From contig AP025685.1 in the NCBI GenBank assembly GCA_022846635.1, positions 1,550,001-1,614,000 of the forward strand: 64,000 nt of DNA. Direction: 5' to 3'. The notes beneath the pieces are model-generated. The model ran no database searches. It was not told the DNA's origin and saw nothing but the letters and a program-made list of their open reading frames with translations. This document shows positions 38,979 through 48,944 of this stretch, in pieces. Positions within the stretch are counted from its first letter, which is position 1. Each line of letters opens with the position of its first letter. The position numbers were made by a program, and so were the translations under genes. The DNA is from Salmonella enterica subsp. enterica serovar Choleraesuis. Its GTDB lineage: Bacteria > Pseudomonadota > Gammaproteobacteria > Enterobacterales > Enterobacteriaceae.

Positions 38979-39600
38979 CGCGTTGCCTTCCGATCCAACG
39001 GCGGCGGATCTGGTGGCTAAAATTGGCAGCCTGACGCGTATGCTGCGCGACAGTCTGCGGGAACTGGGGCTGGATCGCACTATCGCAGAGGCGGCACAGG
39101 CTATACCCGATGCTCGGGATCGGCTGGATTATGTGGCGCAAATGACCTCCCAGGCGGCAGAACGCGCGCTAAATGGCGTCGATGCCGCGTTGCCTCACCA
39201 GGAACAACTGGCGCAGCAGGCCGCTGCTTTAAGCCAGCGCTGGGATACCTGGTTCGATCGTCCGTTGGACGATGCCGCTGCCCGCCAGCTGGTGGACGAC
39301 ACCCGCAGCTATTTCCGAGAGGTGCCTGAGCACACGGATGCAACTCGTGAACAATTGCGGGAAATCATGATGGCGCAGGATTTCCAGGATCTTACCGGTC
39401 AGGTGATTAAGCGCATGCTGGATGTTATTCACGAAATTGAGCGCCAGCTGTTGATGACCCTGCTGGAGAATATGCCCGCACCGGTGCAAAACCAGGAGCC
39501 GGATAGCCTGCTTAACGGCCCACAGGTTAAGGCCAACGCCAGCGGCGTGGTCGCCAGCCAGGATCAGGTCGATGACTTGCTGGATAGCCTGGGTTTTTAG
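38965..39600 (+). CDS. cheZ: CheY-P phosphatase CheZ
   Basis: Dephosphorylates CheY-P. The 211-residue protein has [18 protein letters not shown] near 16-33, the catalytic helix segment [21 protein letters not shown] with the catalytic glutamine, and the C-terminal CheY-binding peptide [14 protein letters not shown]. The ATG at 38965 is preceded by GGGGGGT and lies inside the end of cheY. A longer frame to 38788 overlaps cheY and is rejected. Confidence 0.95.
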   Translation: MPTNSALPSDPTAADLVAKIGSLTRMLRDSLRELGLDRTIAEAAQAIPDARDRLDYVAQMTSQAAERALNGVDAALPHQEQLAQQAAALSQRWDTWFDRPLDDAAARQLVDDTRSYFREVPEHTDATREQLREIMMAQDFQDLTGQVIKRMLDVIHEIERQLLMTLLENMPAPVQNQEPDSLLNGPQVKANASGVVASQDQVDDLLDSLGF

Positions 39601-39703
39601 CAGTCAAAAGCGCGAAACAGCCGGAAAATCCGGCGTTATTCCCGCCATCGGCCCGGTAGCGCTCCTGCGACTATAGCGCCTCATAGTTATATGAGGTTGC
39701 GCC

Positions 39704-40855
39704 GTGGCCGAAGACAGCGACGAGGAAAAAACCGAAGCCCCCACACCCCACCGATTGCATAAAGCGCGCGAACAGGGAGAGGTGCCCCGATCGCGGGAGC
39801 TGACCTCACTGCTGGTATTGCTGGTGGGCCTGGCTTTGCTATGGTTTGGCGGCGAGCCTCTGGCCCGGCGTCTGGCGGCCATGCTGAGCGCCGGTCTGAG
39901 TTTTGATCACGCTATTATCAACGATCCTAAGCTGGTGGTGGGCCTGACTTCATCACTATTAATGCAGGCGTTGCTGGCGCTACTGCCGCTCATGTGCGGG
40001 CTGGTACTGGTGGCGATTGGCGGCCCGATGCTGCTGGGGGGGACGGTGCTGAGCGGCAAAGCACTGGCATTCTCTTTTAATAAGCTCAACCCTATCTCCG
40101 GGCTTAAGCGGCTATTCTCCGGCCAGCTTCCGGCCGAACTGTTTAAAACTTTTCTCAAGGCGGGTCTGGTGGCCGGGGTGTGCTGGCTCTATTTATGGCA
40201 CAACTGGCCGGATATGCTGCACTTGATTAGCGAGCCACCGTTGCGGGCGTTGGGACACGCGCTGGGAATGGTGGCTCAGTGCGGGTTATTTATCGTGCTG
40301 GGGCTGGTGCCGATGGTGGGATTTGACGTGTTTTGGCAAATGTTCAGCCACCGTAAAAAATTGCGAATGACTCGTCAGGATATTCGTGAAGAGTTCAAAG
40401 AACAGGAAGGCGATCCGCATGTAAAAGGGCGCATTCGCCAGCAGCAGCGGGCGGCGGCGCGGCGGCGCATGATGGCCGATGTACCGCGCGCCGATGTTAT
40501 CGTCACCAACCCGACCCATTTTGCCGTGGCCCTGCGTTATGACGACAGCAAAATGAGCGCGCCGCGCGTGGTGGCTAAGGGCAGCGGCGAGGTGGCGGCA
40601 CGGATTAAGGCGCTGGGGGCAGAGCACCGGGTGCCGATGCTGGAGGCACCGCCGCTGGCGCGCGCCCTATATCGTCATAGCGAAATAGGCGAACAGATCC
40701 CGGCAACGCTGTATGCGGCAGTGGCCGAGGTACTGGCCTGGGTCTGGCAGCTACGGCGTTGGCGGCTGACCGGCGGCGAGCGCCCATCTCAGCCACGCAA
40801 CCTGGCGGTTCCCGCCGAATTAGATTTTATTCCAGAGAAGGATTCCCATGGCTAA
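39704..40855 (+). CDS. flhB: Flagellar type III export protein FlhB
   Basis: Export-gate component and substrate-specificity switch of the flagellar secretion system. The 383-residue protein has four membrane segments and the autocleavage motif N269-P270-T271-H272 (VIVTNPTHFAVALRY). It starts with GTG, with ATGAGGT upstream. It overlaps flhA by eight bases. Transcription is expected from a class 2 FlhDC-dependent promoter in the 103-base gap after cheZ. Confidence 0.96.
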   Translation: MAEDSDEEKTEAPTPHRLHKAREQGEVPRSRELTSLLVLLVGLALLWFGGEPLARRLAAMLSAGLSFDHAIINDPKLVVGLTSSLLMQALLALLPLMCGLVLVAIGGPMLLGGTVLSGKALAFSFNKLNPISGLKRLFSGQLPAELFKTFLKAGLVAGVCWLYLWHNWPDMLHLISEPPLRALGHALGMVAQCGLFIVLGLVPMVGFDVFWQMFSHRKKLRMTRQDIREEFKEQEGDPHVKGRIRQQQRAAARRRMMADVPRADVIVTNPTHFAVALRYDDSKMSAPRVVAKGSGEVAARIKALGAEHRVPMLEAPPLARALYRHSEIGEQIPATLYAAVAEVLAWVWQLRRWRLTGGERPSQPRNLAVPAELDFIPEKDSHG

Positions 40856-42929
40856 CCTGGCCGCGCTGTTGCGCCTGCCCACCTCGATGAAAACCGGCCA
40901 GTGGCAGATCCTGGCCGGGCCGGTGCTTATTTTGCTGATTCTGGCGATGATGGTGCTGCCGCTGCCGCCGTTTGTGCTCGACCTGCTATTCACCTTTAAT
41001 ATCGCGCTGTCGATCATGGTGCTGTTGGTGGCGATGTTTACTCAGCGCACGCTGGAGTTTGCTGCCTTTCCTACCATTTTGCTGTTTACCACCTTATTGC
41101 GATTAGCGCTCAATATCGCCTCGACCCGTATTATTTTGCTGGAAGGTCATACCGGCGGCGCGGCGGCAGGTAAGGTCATTGAGGCATTTGGCCACTTTCT
41201 GGTTGGCGGTAACTTCGCCATCGGTATCGTGGTGTTTATTATTCTGGTCATTATCAACTTTATGGTTATCACCAAAGGGGCCGGGCGTATCGCCGAGGTG
41301 GGCGCGCGCTTTGTGCTGGATGGGATGCCGGGTAAACAGATGGCGATTGATGCCGATCTTAATGCCGGGCTTATTGGTGAGAATGAAGCCAAACAGCGGC
41401 GCTCCGAAGTGACGCAGGAAGCGGACTTTTACGGCTCAATGGACGGGGCCAGTAAATTCGTGCGCGGTGATGCCATCGCCGGGTTAATGATCATGGCGAT
41501 TAATATCGTCGGCGGGCTGCTAATAGGCATGCTGCAACACGGCATGCCCATGAGCCAGGCGGCGGAAAACTATACTTTGCTGACCATCGGCGACGGGCTG
41601 GTGGCCCAAATCCCGGCGCTGGTTATCTCTACCGCTGCCGGGGTTATCGTCACCCGGGTTAGCACCGAACAGGATGTGGGTGAGCAGATGGTCACCCAGC
41701 TGTTTAAAAACCCGCAGGTGATGCTGCTGTCGGCAGGCGTGTTGGGGCTGCTGGGCCTGGTCCCCGGTATGCCTAATTTTGTGTTCCTGCTGTTTACCGG
41801 CGCGCTGCTGGCGCTGGCCTGGTGGCTGCGGGGCCGCCAGCAGCAGCCGGAAGCGCCGGCAGTAAATGCCGCGGCGGGCGCGGGCGAGGCCCAGCCAGTG
41901 GAGGCCAGCTGGAATGATGTACAGCTGGAGGATGCGCTGGGTATGGAAGTGGGTTACCGGCTGATACCGATGGTGGATGCGGCTCAGGACGGCGAGCTGC
42001 TAAAACGGATTCGCGGAATTCGCCGTAAGTTTGCGCAAGAATCGGGCTTTTTGCCGCCGGTTATTCATATTCGCGATAATCTTGAATTACCGCCCGCCCG
42101 TTATCGGATCCTGATGAAAGGGGTAGAAATCGGCCACGGTGACACCTGGCCTGGGCGCTGGCTGGCTATCAATCCGGGCAATGCCAGCGGTGGATTGCCC
42201 GGTGATAAGACCGTCGATCCGGCTTTTGGGCTGGAGGCCATTTGGATCGATGGCGCTCTGCGTGAAGAGGCGCAGATCCTTGGCTATACGGTGGTAGAGT
42301 CCAGTACCGTGGTGGCGACCCACCTCAACCATTTGCTTAATGAATACAGCGCCGAGCTGTTTGGCCGCCAGGAGGCTCAGGCGTTACTGGAGCGGGTGAG
42401 CCAGGAGATGCCGAAGCTGACCGAAGATTTGATCCCGGGCGTACTGACCCTGACTATTCTGCACAAAGTGCTGCAAAATCTGCTGAGTGAGCGGGTGCCA
42501 ATCCGCGACATGCGCACCATTCTTGAAACCCTGGCCGAACACGCGCCGCTACAAAAAGATCCCTGGGAGTTGACCACCGTGGTGCGCATGGCCCTTGGCA
42601 GGGCTATCACCCAGCACTGGTTCCCCGGTAATGATGAAATGCAGGTGATAGGGCTGGATGGCGCTCTGGAGCGGCTGCTGCTCCAGGCATTGCAGGGTGG
42701 AGGCGGGCTGGAGCCGGGTCTGGCCGAGCGTCTGCTGACTCAAACCGGGCAGGCGCTGGAGCATCAGCAGGCGCTCGGCGCGCCGCCGGTGCTGCTGGTC
42801 AACCATGCTCTGCGTCCGCTACTAGCGCGTTTCCTGCGCCGTTCCCTTCCGCAGCTGGTGGTACTTTCTAACCTTGAGCTAACGGATAACCGCACTTTGC
42901 GGATGACCTCGGTGGTTGGGGAGTCATGA
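40848..42929 (+). CDS. flhA: Flagellar type III export protein FlhA
   Basis: Largest export-gate protein, a proton-coupled exporter with a cytoplasmic chaperone-docking domain. The 693-residue product has eight membrane segments in the first half (LTQRTLEFAAFPTILLFTTLLRLALNIASTRIIL region, RFVLDGMPGKQMAIDADLNAGLI FHIPEP-type motif) and a soluble C-terminal domain (from about 350). It overlaps flhE by four bases. Matches E. coli FlhA (692) in length. Confidence 0.96.
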   Translation: MANLAALLRLPTSMKTGQWQILAGPVLILLILAMMVLPLPPFVLDLLFTFNIALSIMVLLVAMFTQRTLEFAAFPTILLFTTLLRLALNIASTRIILLEGHTGGAAAGKVIEAFGHFLVGGNFAIGIVVFIILVIINFMVITKGAGRIAEVGARFVLDGMPGKQMAIDADLNAGLIGENEAKQRRSEVTQEADFYGSMDGASKFVRGDAIAGLMIMAINIVGGLLIGMLQHGMPMSQAAENYTLLTIGDGLVAQIPALVISTAAGVIVTRVSTEQDVGEQMVTQLFKNPQVMLLSAGVLGLLGLVPGMPNFVFLLFTGALLALAWWLRGRQQQPEAPAVNAAAGAGEAQPVEASWNDVQLEDALGMEVGYRLIPMVDAAQDGELLKRIRGIRRKFAQESGFLPPVIHIRDNLELPPARYRILMKGVEIGHGDTWPGRWLAINPGNASGGLPGDKTVDPAFGLEAIWIDGALREEAQILGYTVVESSTVVATHLNHLLNEYSAELFGRQEAQALLERVSQEMPKLTEDLIPGVLTLTILHKVLQNLLSERVPIRDMRTILETLAEHAPLQKDPWELTTVVRMALGRAITQHWFPGNDEMQVIGLDGALERLLLQALQGGGGLEPGLAERLLTQTGQALEHQQALGAPPVLLVNHALRPLLARFLRRSLPQLVVLSNLELTDNRTLRMTSVVGES

Positions 42930-43327
42930 GAACCTGGCTGCTTATCATGATGTGGCTGACGGCTGCTGACGCATTCGCCGCCGCAGAGGGAAGCTGGCAG
43001 GCCAGCGGCGGCGGTGCCAGCCTTAGTTTTCGCGGCACAGGGGCGTCATCGCCTGCACTCAATCCACCGGGAGGCACGGCGGGCAAAGTAACACTGGTGG
43101 CCTGGCGTTATCGACTGAATGGCCCGCCGCCCGCCGGGCTTGAAGTGAAGTTATGCAGTGGCCATGCCCGCTGTATTCCTCTTAATGCCGCCAGTGGCAC
43201 CACCGCAGGTCTGAACGGACTGGATGCCGGTCAGCCGATGCGTTTTGTCTGGTCCGTTCCCGGGGGCGGTAAGCTATGGCCAGTGCTCCGGGTAACCAGT
43301 AATCAGGTGATTGTTAACTACCGCTAA
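42926..43327 (+). CDS. flhE: Flagellar protein FlhE
   Basis: Periplasmic protein that prevents proton leakage through the flagellar export apparatus in Salmonella. The 133-residue protein has a signal peptide (1 to about 18-20, ADAFAAA) and the FlhE domain with GSWQASGGGASLSFRGTGASS, KVTLVAWRYRLNGPPPAGLEVKLCSGHARCIPL. The ATG overlaps the flhA stop. Confidence 0.93.
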   Translation: MRTWLLIMMWLTAADAFAAAEGSWQASGGGASLSFRGTGASSPALNPPGGTAGKVTLVAWRYRLNGPPPAGLEVKLCSGHARCIPLNAASGTTAGLNGLDAGQPMRFVWSVPGGGKLWPVLRVTSNQVIVNYR

Positions 43328-43397
43328 TCCTTTCCAGGCCTTTGTTTTCGGGCGTTCTGCTGGCGGCTTCTCAAATATGGCCGCATCTTTTGAAACA

Positions 43398-43416
43398 TTC
43401 AAAACGTTGTTTTATA
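43398..43416. promoter_or_regulatory. Possible KdgR operator
   Basis: Contains AAACGTTGTTT, which fits the core AAAYRNTRTTT of the pectin-degradation repressor KdgR. It lies about 170 bases upstream of a rhamnogalacturonan uptake gene, a sensible target. Confidence 0.4.
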
Positions 43417-43582
43417 AATCGGTGAACCCGGTGCTTTGACTCTTTGTATTTTGGTCACAGTAGCCTTCCGGCTGACAGAAACAGAAAGGTTTCACCCCAG
43501 TCACTCATTTTACTGTAGCCGTGTACTAACGGCTGCCCCCTATCAGGGCAGGCTCCGGGAATAAAACACGGGATTTACGGCA

Positions 43583-45166
43583 ATGAAAACACGTAAAATC
43601 GGATTAGCGCATTATCTGGCCTATGGATCGGGCGATTTTCTTGGTGCAGGTACCACCGCACTGACCGCCGCCTGGCTTTTATACTTTTATACGACTTTCT
43701 GCGGGCTTTCCCCCATTCAGGCGACGTTTATCTTCGCCACCGCCAGGGTGCTGGATGCGGTTATTAGTCCGCTGATGGGCTTCTTAACCGACAACTTCGG
43801 CTCTACCTGGCTTGGTAAGCGCTTTGGTCGCCGTAAGTTTTTTATCCTGCTCGGGATCCCCTGTGTATTTAGCTACTCCCTGATGTGGGTGGGGGATATG
43901 GGATTCTGGTATTACCTGCTGACTTATCTGCTGTTTGATATTGTCTACACCATGATTCTGGTGCCCTATGAAACTCTGGTGCCGGAGATGACCGACGACT
44001 TTAAACAGAAGACCAAGTTTTCCGGCGCACGTATCTCTATGGCGCAAATGTCGGCAATTCTGGCGTCATTCCTGCCCGGTATCCTGCTGACTCAGTTCGG
44101 TAAAGACAACGCTATCTCCTTCTTTTACGCCAGTCTGGTTTTCTCGGTACTGTGCGCCATTATGCTGATTTTTGTCTGGTGTTTTAGCTGGGAGCGCCCA
44201 CGTGAAGAGTGGACGGAAGCGGCGCTGCGCGCCGAAGAAGAGAAAAAACAGCTCACCCTCGGTCAGAGCCTGAACCGGCTGATTGTTGAGTTAACCTCGA
44301 CGCTGCGGATTAAAATTTTCCGCCAGCATCTGGGTATGTATCTCGGGGGGTATATCGCGCAGGACGTATTCAATGCGGTATTTACTTATTACGTCGTTTT
44401 CGTGCTGATGCAGGAAGCTTCTCACGCCTCCAGTCTGCTGGGCACCATGGCAATTTTCCAGTTTATCGCCGTGATAGCCATGATCCCGCTGTGTATCCGT
44501 TTCGGCCCGGCTCCGTCTTATCGCATGGTAGTGGTGCTGTTTGGTCTTAGCTCGCTCTCATATGCCGGTCTCTATTACGCCGGTCTTAGCGATGTCTGGT
44601 CGCTGATGCTGCTGGTATCGGCAATCGCCGGTCTGGGGCGCGGTGGTATCAACTATGTGCCGTGGAACACCTACACCTATATCGCCGATGTGGATGAAGT
44701 GATCACCGGCCAGCGCCGTGAGGGGATCTTTGCCGGGATTATGACTCTGACCCGGAAAGCTTCGCAGGCGGGGGCGGTAATGATGGTCGGGATCATCCTT
44801 CAGCTTTCCGGATTTGTCTCCGGGCAGAAAGTCCAGCCTGCGGAGGTTAGCCACACCATTCTGCTTATCCTAAGCGTCGGCACGCTGCTGGTGCTGGCCT
44901 GCGGCTTCCTGGTCTCCATGCGCTTCAAACTGAATTTGCAAACCCACGGCGTACTGCGCGCCGAGACGGCGAAAATGCGTGAAGCTGGCCGGGCGATGCC
45001 GGAAGCAGCAACCCCGGAGGCGCGCGCAACCGTCGAGATGCTTGCCGGGATGCCGTTTGACTCCCTGTGGGGCAATAACAATGTGGGATATCTGAATCGT
45101 AACAAGCCTGCCGCGCCTGCGCTGGAAAGGGAAATGGAACTGAATACGACATATGACAGAGGTTAA
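43583..45166 (+). CDS. GPH-family oligogalacturonide/rhamnogalacturonide transporter
   Basis: A 527-residue glycoside-pentoside-hexuronide:cation symporter with about twelve membrane segments (LAHYLAYGSGDFLGAGTTALTAAWLLYFYTTF at the N terminus; FATARVLDAVISPLMGFLTDNF loop 2 motif; AIAGLGRGGINYVPWNTYTYIADVDEV). This matches the RhiT-like group that imports unsaturated rhamnogalacturonides from pectin. A hydrolase gene follows with its start 4 bases after the stop, confirming the substrate class. It is inserted between flhE and argS. Confidence 0.82.
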   Translation: MKTRKIGLAHYLAYGSGDFLGAGTTALTAAWLLYFYTTFCGLSPIQATFIFATARVLDAVISPLMGFLTDNFGSTWLGKRFGRRKFFILLGIPCVFSYSLMWVGDMGFWYYLLTYLLFDIVYTMILVPYETLVPEMTDDFKQKTKFSGARISMAQMSAILASFLPGILLTQFGKDNAISFFYASLVFSVLCAIMLIFVWCFSWERPREEWTEAALRAEEEKKQLTLGQSLNRLIVELTSTLRIKIFRQHLGMYLGGYIAQDVFNAVFTYYVVFVLMQEASHASSLLGTMAIFQFIAVIAMIPLCIRFGPAPSYRMVVVLFGLSSLSYAGLYYAGLSDVWSLMLLVSAIAGLGRGGINYVPWNTYTYIADVDEVITGQRREGIFAGIMTLTRKASQAGAVMMVGIILQLSGFVSGQKVQPAEVSHTILLILSVGTLLVLACGFLVSMRFKLNLQTHGVLRAETAKMREAGRAMPEAATPEARATVEMLAGMPFDSLWGNNNVGYLNRNKPAAPALEREMELNTTYDRG

Positions 45167-45170
45167 TACA

Positions 45171-46310
45171 ATGAAAGTCTGGCCTGTTAAACATAGCCCG
45201 TTACTCCGTCAGCCTGAGCATTTTATCGCCAGGGATGAGCTGAAAAACCTGATCCATCGGGTGACCCACAACCTGGTCAATATTAAGGATGAAAGCGGGA
45301 AATTTTTACTGCGCCTCGATGATGGACGCGTGATTGATACCAAAGGCTGGGCGGGCTGGGAGTGGACTCACGGCGTAGGGCTGTATGGCATTCACCAGTA
45401 TTACCAGCAGACCGGCGATCGGGAGATGCTGGCGATTATCGACGGCTGGTTTGCCGACCGGTTTGCCGAAGGGGCCACCACTAAGAACGTCAATACTATG
45501 GCACCGTTTCTGACCCTGGCATATCGCTATGAAGAGACGGGTAACCCGGAATATCTGCCGTGGCTCGATAGCTGGGCCGAGTGGGCGATGAACGATATGC
45601 CGCGTACCGAGCATGGCGGCATGCAGCACATCACGCTGGCGGAAGAGAACCATCAGCAAATGTGGGATGACACCCTGATGATGACCGTGCTGCCGCTGGC
45701 GAAAATCGGTAAGCTGCTCAACCGCCCGCACTATGTGGAGGAAGCGGTCTATCAGTTCCTGCTGCATGTGCAAAACCTGATGGATAGAGAGACCGGGCTG
45801 TGGTTCCACGGCTGGAACTACCAGGGGAACCATAACTTTGCAAAGGCTCGCTGGGCGCGCGGTAACAGCTGGCTGACTATTGTTATCCCTGACTTCCTGG
45901 AGCTGGTGGATCTGCCGGAAAATAACGCGGTGCGCCGCTATCTGGTGCAGGTGCTGGATGCGCAGATTGCCGCGCTGGCCCAGTGCCAGGATGAAAGCGG
46001 CCTGTGGCATACCCTGTTAGACGATCCGAATTCTTACCTGGAGTCATCGGCAACCGCAGGCTTTGCCTACGGCATTCTCAAAGCGGTGCGCAAACGCTAC
46101 GTTAGCGCAGATTACGCGGCGGTTGCTGAGCGGGCGATGCGTGGTATCGTCACCAATATTTCGCCGCAAGGGGAGCTGCTGCAAACCTCTTTTGGTACCG
46201 GTATGGGCAGCGACCTGGAATTTTATCGCCAGATCCCGCTGACTTCGATGCCGTATGGTCAGGCGATGGCGATTCTTTGTATGACCGAATATCTGCGCAA
46301 ATATTTCTAA
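45171..46310 (+). CDS. Family GH105 unsaturated rhamnogalacturonyl hydrolase
   Basis: Cytoplasmic hydrolase that removes the unsaturated galacturonyl residue from rhamnogalacturonan disaccharides. The 379-residue protein has the alpha/alpha-barrel features of YteR/RhiN enzymes: WEWTHGVGLYGI, NHQQMWDDTLMMTVLPLAKIG (with the catalytic-region aspartates), GLWFHGWN and WARGNSWLTIVIPDFLEL. The ATG at 45171 is chosen over 45153 because AGAGG lies between them at proper spacing. Probably in operon with the GPH transporter. Confidence 0.85.
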   Translation: MKVWPVKHSPLLRQPEHFIARDELKNLIHRVTHNLVNIKDESGKFLLRLDDGRVIDTKGWAGWEWTHGVGLYGIHQYYQQTGDREMLAIIDGWFADRFAEGATTKNVNTMAPFLTLAYRYEETGNPEYLPWLDSWAEWAMNDMPRTEHGGMQHITLAEENHQQMWDDTLMMTVLPLAKIGKLLNRPHYVEEAVYQFLLHVQNLMDRETGLWFHGWNYQGNHNFAKARWARGNSWLTIVIPDFLELVDLPENNAVRRYLVQVLDAQIAALAQCQDESGLWHTLLDDPNSYLESSATAGFAYGILKAVRKRYVSADYAAVAERAMRGIVTNISPQGELLQTSFGTGMGSDLEFYRQIPLTSMPYGQAMAILCMTEYLRKYF

Positions 46311-46412
46311 GTTGAGTTTTGCGCCGCCGATTTTAGGGAAATAGAGGGCTGGCAGAGGGATAAAAAGAAGGAGTGCCGATTACCTGACAGATAACACGGC
46401 TTAGAAAATTGC

Positions 46413-46451
46413 AAAAAATAAGGCCCGGTGAGCAGATGCTGACCGGGCCTT
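46413..46451 (-). terminator. Terminator of argS
   Basis: AAGGCCCGGT (46420-46429) pairs with ACCGGGCCTT (46442-46451). On the minus strand it is followed by ATTTTTTG. It lies just past the argS stop and may also stop rightward transcription. Confidence 0.85.
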
Positions 46452-46465
46452 AATCTATGGCGGAA

Positions 46466-48199
46466 TTACATGCGTTCTACGGTTTCGATGCCTAAAGTAT
46501 CCAGACCGGTTTTCAGGGTTTTCGCGGTCAGCAGAGCCAGTTTCAGGCGACTCATTTTAGTCGCTTCATTTTCGGCGCTCAGGATAGGGCAGTGTTCGTA
46601 GAAGCTGGAGAACAGACCGGCCACGTCGTAAAGATACGCACACATCACGTGCGGAGTTCCGTCGCGAGCGACTATGTTCAGCGTCTCTTCAAACTGCATC
46701 AGACGGGCGGCCAGGGCGGCTTCGCGAGCATCTTCAATGATAACCGGCGCAGTCAGCGCATCTTCGCTGATGCCCGCTTTACGGAACACCGACAGTACGC
46801 GGGTGTAGGCATACTGCATATATGGCGCAGTGTTACCTTCGAAGGCCAGCATGTTGTCCCAATCGAAGACATAATCGGTAGTACGGCTTTTCGACAGATC
46901 TGCGTATTTCACCGCGCCCATTCCGACGACGTTAGCCAGGTTTTTCAGCTCTTCGGCGTCCATATCCGGGTTTTTAGCCGCAACCAGACGCTGCGCGCGA
47001 TCCAGCGCTTCATCCAGCAGATCGGACAGTTTTACCGTACCACCGGCGCGGGTTTTGAACGGCTTGCCGTCTTTACCCAGCATCATGCCGAACATGTGGT
47101 GCTCTAGCGGAACCGACTCCGGAACGTAACCGGCTTTACGCACGATAGTCCACGCCTGCATCAGGTGCTGATGCTGGCGGGAGTCGATGTAATACAGTAC
47201 CCGGTCGGCGTGCAGCGTTTCGTAACGATATTTAGCACAGGCGATATCGGTAGTGGTGTACAGGTAGCCGCCATCTTTTTTCTGGATGATGACGCCCATC
47301 GGTTCGCCTTCCTTGTTTTTGTACTCATCAAGGAAAACTACGGTAGCGCCTTCGCTCTCAACCGCCAGCCCTTTGGCCTTAAGATCGGCAACGATGCCAG
47401 GCAGCATTGGGTTGTACAGGCTTTCACCCATCACGTTATCGCGGGTCAGGGTAACGTTCATGCGCTCGTAGGTGCGCTGGTTCTGGGTCATGGTGATATC
47501 GACCAGTTTGCGCCACATCGCCAGGCAGTATTCATCTCCGCCCTGGAGTTTAACCACGTACCCGCGAGCGCGTTCGGCGAAGGCAGGATCTTCGTCGTAA
47601 GCTTTTTTAGCTTCGCGATAGAAACCTTCCAGATCGGACAGCGCCATATCGCCGGTGTTTTCCTGCTGCTGTTTTTCCAGATGAGCAATCAGCATACCGA
47701 ACTGAGTACCCCAGTCGCCCACGTGGTTAGCACGGATAACGTGATGGCCCAGGAACTCCAGGGTACGTACCGACGCATCGCCAATGATGGTTGAACGGAT
47801 ATGACCGACGTGCATCTCTTTGGCAACGTTTGGCGCGGAGTAATCTACAACGATGGTCTGTGGCTTCGCTGGCAGCGGGATGCTCAGGCGATCGTCGGCA
47901 ACGGCGGCATCAACCAGCCCGGCCAGGAAAGAAGGCTCCAGGAAAATATTGATAAATCCAGGCCCGGCTATCTCTACTTTGCTGGCGATGTCAGTCAGGT
48001 CGAGGTTAGCAACCACTTGCTCAGCGAATTGTCGCGGCGGCATACCCAGCGCGCGGGCAATGGTCATAACGCCATTAGCCTGATAATCACCGAACTGAGC
48101 CTTGGCAGACTGGCGAACCTGCGGTTCACAATCGGCAGGTGCACCTGCGGCAATCATTGCCTGGCTGACTTTTTGAGAGAGAAGAGCCTGAATATTCAA
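46466..48199 (-). CDS. argS: Arginyl-tRNA synthetase
   Basis: Class I aminoacyl-tRNA synthetase that charges tRNA-Arg. The 577-residue protein has an N-terminal Add-1 domain, the HIGH motif as HVGH (residues 130-133, [17 protein letters not shown]), [17 protein letters not shown], and the C-terminal tRNA anticodon-binding domain ending ETVERM. Typical argS length. It converges with the GH105 gene and is divergent from yecM. Confidence 0.97.
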   Translation of the reverse strand: MNIQALLSQKVSQAMIAAGAPADCEPQVRQSAKAQFGDYQANGVMTIARALGMPPRQFAEQVVANLDLTDIASKVEIAGPGFINIFLEPSFLAGLVDAAVADDRLSIPLPAKPQTIVVDYSAPNVAKEMHVGHIRSTIIGDASVRTLEFLGHHVIRANHVGDWGTQFGMLIAHLEKQQQENTGDMALSDLEGFYREAKKAYDEDPAFAERARGYVVKLQGGDEYCLAMWRKLVDITMTQNQRTYERMNVTLTRDNVMGESLYNPMLPGIVADLKAKGLAVESEGATVVFLDEYKNKEGEPMGVIIQKKDGGYLYTTTDIACAKYRYETLHADRVLYYIDSRQHQHLMQAWTIVRKAGYVPESVPLEHHMFGMMLGKDGKPFKTRAGGTVKLSDLLDEALDRAQRLVAAKNPDMDAEELKNLANVVGMGAVKYADLSKSRTTDYVFDWDNMLAFEGNTAPYMQYAYTRVLSVFRKAGISEDALTAPVIIEDAREAALAARLMQFEETLNIVARDGTPHVMCAYLYDVAGLFSSFYEHCPILSAENEATKMSRLKLALLTAKTLKTGLDTLGIETVERM

Positions 48200-48383
48200 C
48201 GTGATACCTTACATGTAAAACGCCGCCTGTGAATAGCGGGCAGCGTGTGGGCAATTCGAATGAAGCCGAAAGTATACTGTATTTCGCCTAGGGCGTCAGC
48301 ATTGCGTAGGGCGCAAATCGCAGGCTGGCGGCAGGGGGGAGAAGCAGGTACAGTGAGCCGTTTTTTACCGACTGGAGAGTAAG

Positions 48384-48944
48384 ATGCAAGCCTGGCAAAA
48401 CCGCGAAGAATTACAGGATATTGTGGCCGATTTACCGCGCTTTAGCGCCGATGTTATGGCCTTCGCCGCGCGACTGGGGCTACAAACCTCCGGGCTTCTG
48501 GTGGATCATATTTCGCTGCGCTGTAATGAGACCGCCACTGCCGAGCGCTGGCGGAGCGGGCTGGAGCAGAGCGCCGTATTGCTCTCTGAGAATATCATTA
48601 ATGGCCGCACTATCTGCCTTTATAAGCTGCCGGAACCGCTGACCGTTGGCTGCTGGCAGGTAAGCGTGATTGAGCTACCGTGGCCGGGGATGCGCCGTTT
48701 CCCACGCGAAGGCTGGGAGCATATCGAAATAGTACTGAGCGGCGAGCCGGAGACGCTGAATGCCAGGGCGCTGGCATTACTAAGCGATGAGGGGCTGGCC
48801 GCGCCGGATATCAGCGTAAAAACCAGCTCTCCGTCCGGTGAGCGCGAGCGGCTGCCGAACCCGACTCTGGCTGTCACCGATGGCAGCACGACTATCAAGT
48901 TCCATCCCTGGAGCATTGAAGATATCGTCGCCAGCGAGCGTTAG
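48384..48944 (+). CDS. yecM: YecM, VOC-superfamily protein
   Basis: A 186-residue protein matching E. coli YecM: DHISLRCNETATAERW (metal-ligand histidine near 42), INGRTICLYKLPEPL, VSVIELPWPGMRRFPREGWEHIEIVL. YecM resembles isomerases and oxygenases of the vicinal oxygen chelate fold; its reaction is unknown. GAGAGT precedes the ATG. It overlaps the 3' end of the convergent aminotransferase gene by four bases. Confidence 0.88.
   Translation: MQAWQNREELQDIVADLPRFSADVMAFAARLGLQTSGLLVDHISLRCNETATAERWRSGLEQSAVLLSENIINGRTICLYKLPEPLTVGCWQVSVIELPWPGMRRFPREGWEHIEIVLSGEPETLNARALALLSDEGLAAPDISVKTSSPSGERERLPNPTLAVTDGSTTIKFHPWSIEDIVASER

Noticed and set aside
45306..46010. 234-codon minus-strand frame
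   Set aside because: Fully antisense to the GH105 hydrolase gene, which has clear family motifs.
46592..47794. Two long open frames (171 and 209 codons) on the plus strand
   Set aside because: They lie fully inside argS on the opposite strand and arise from its codon bias; no ribosome site or family resemblance.
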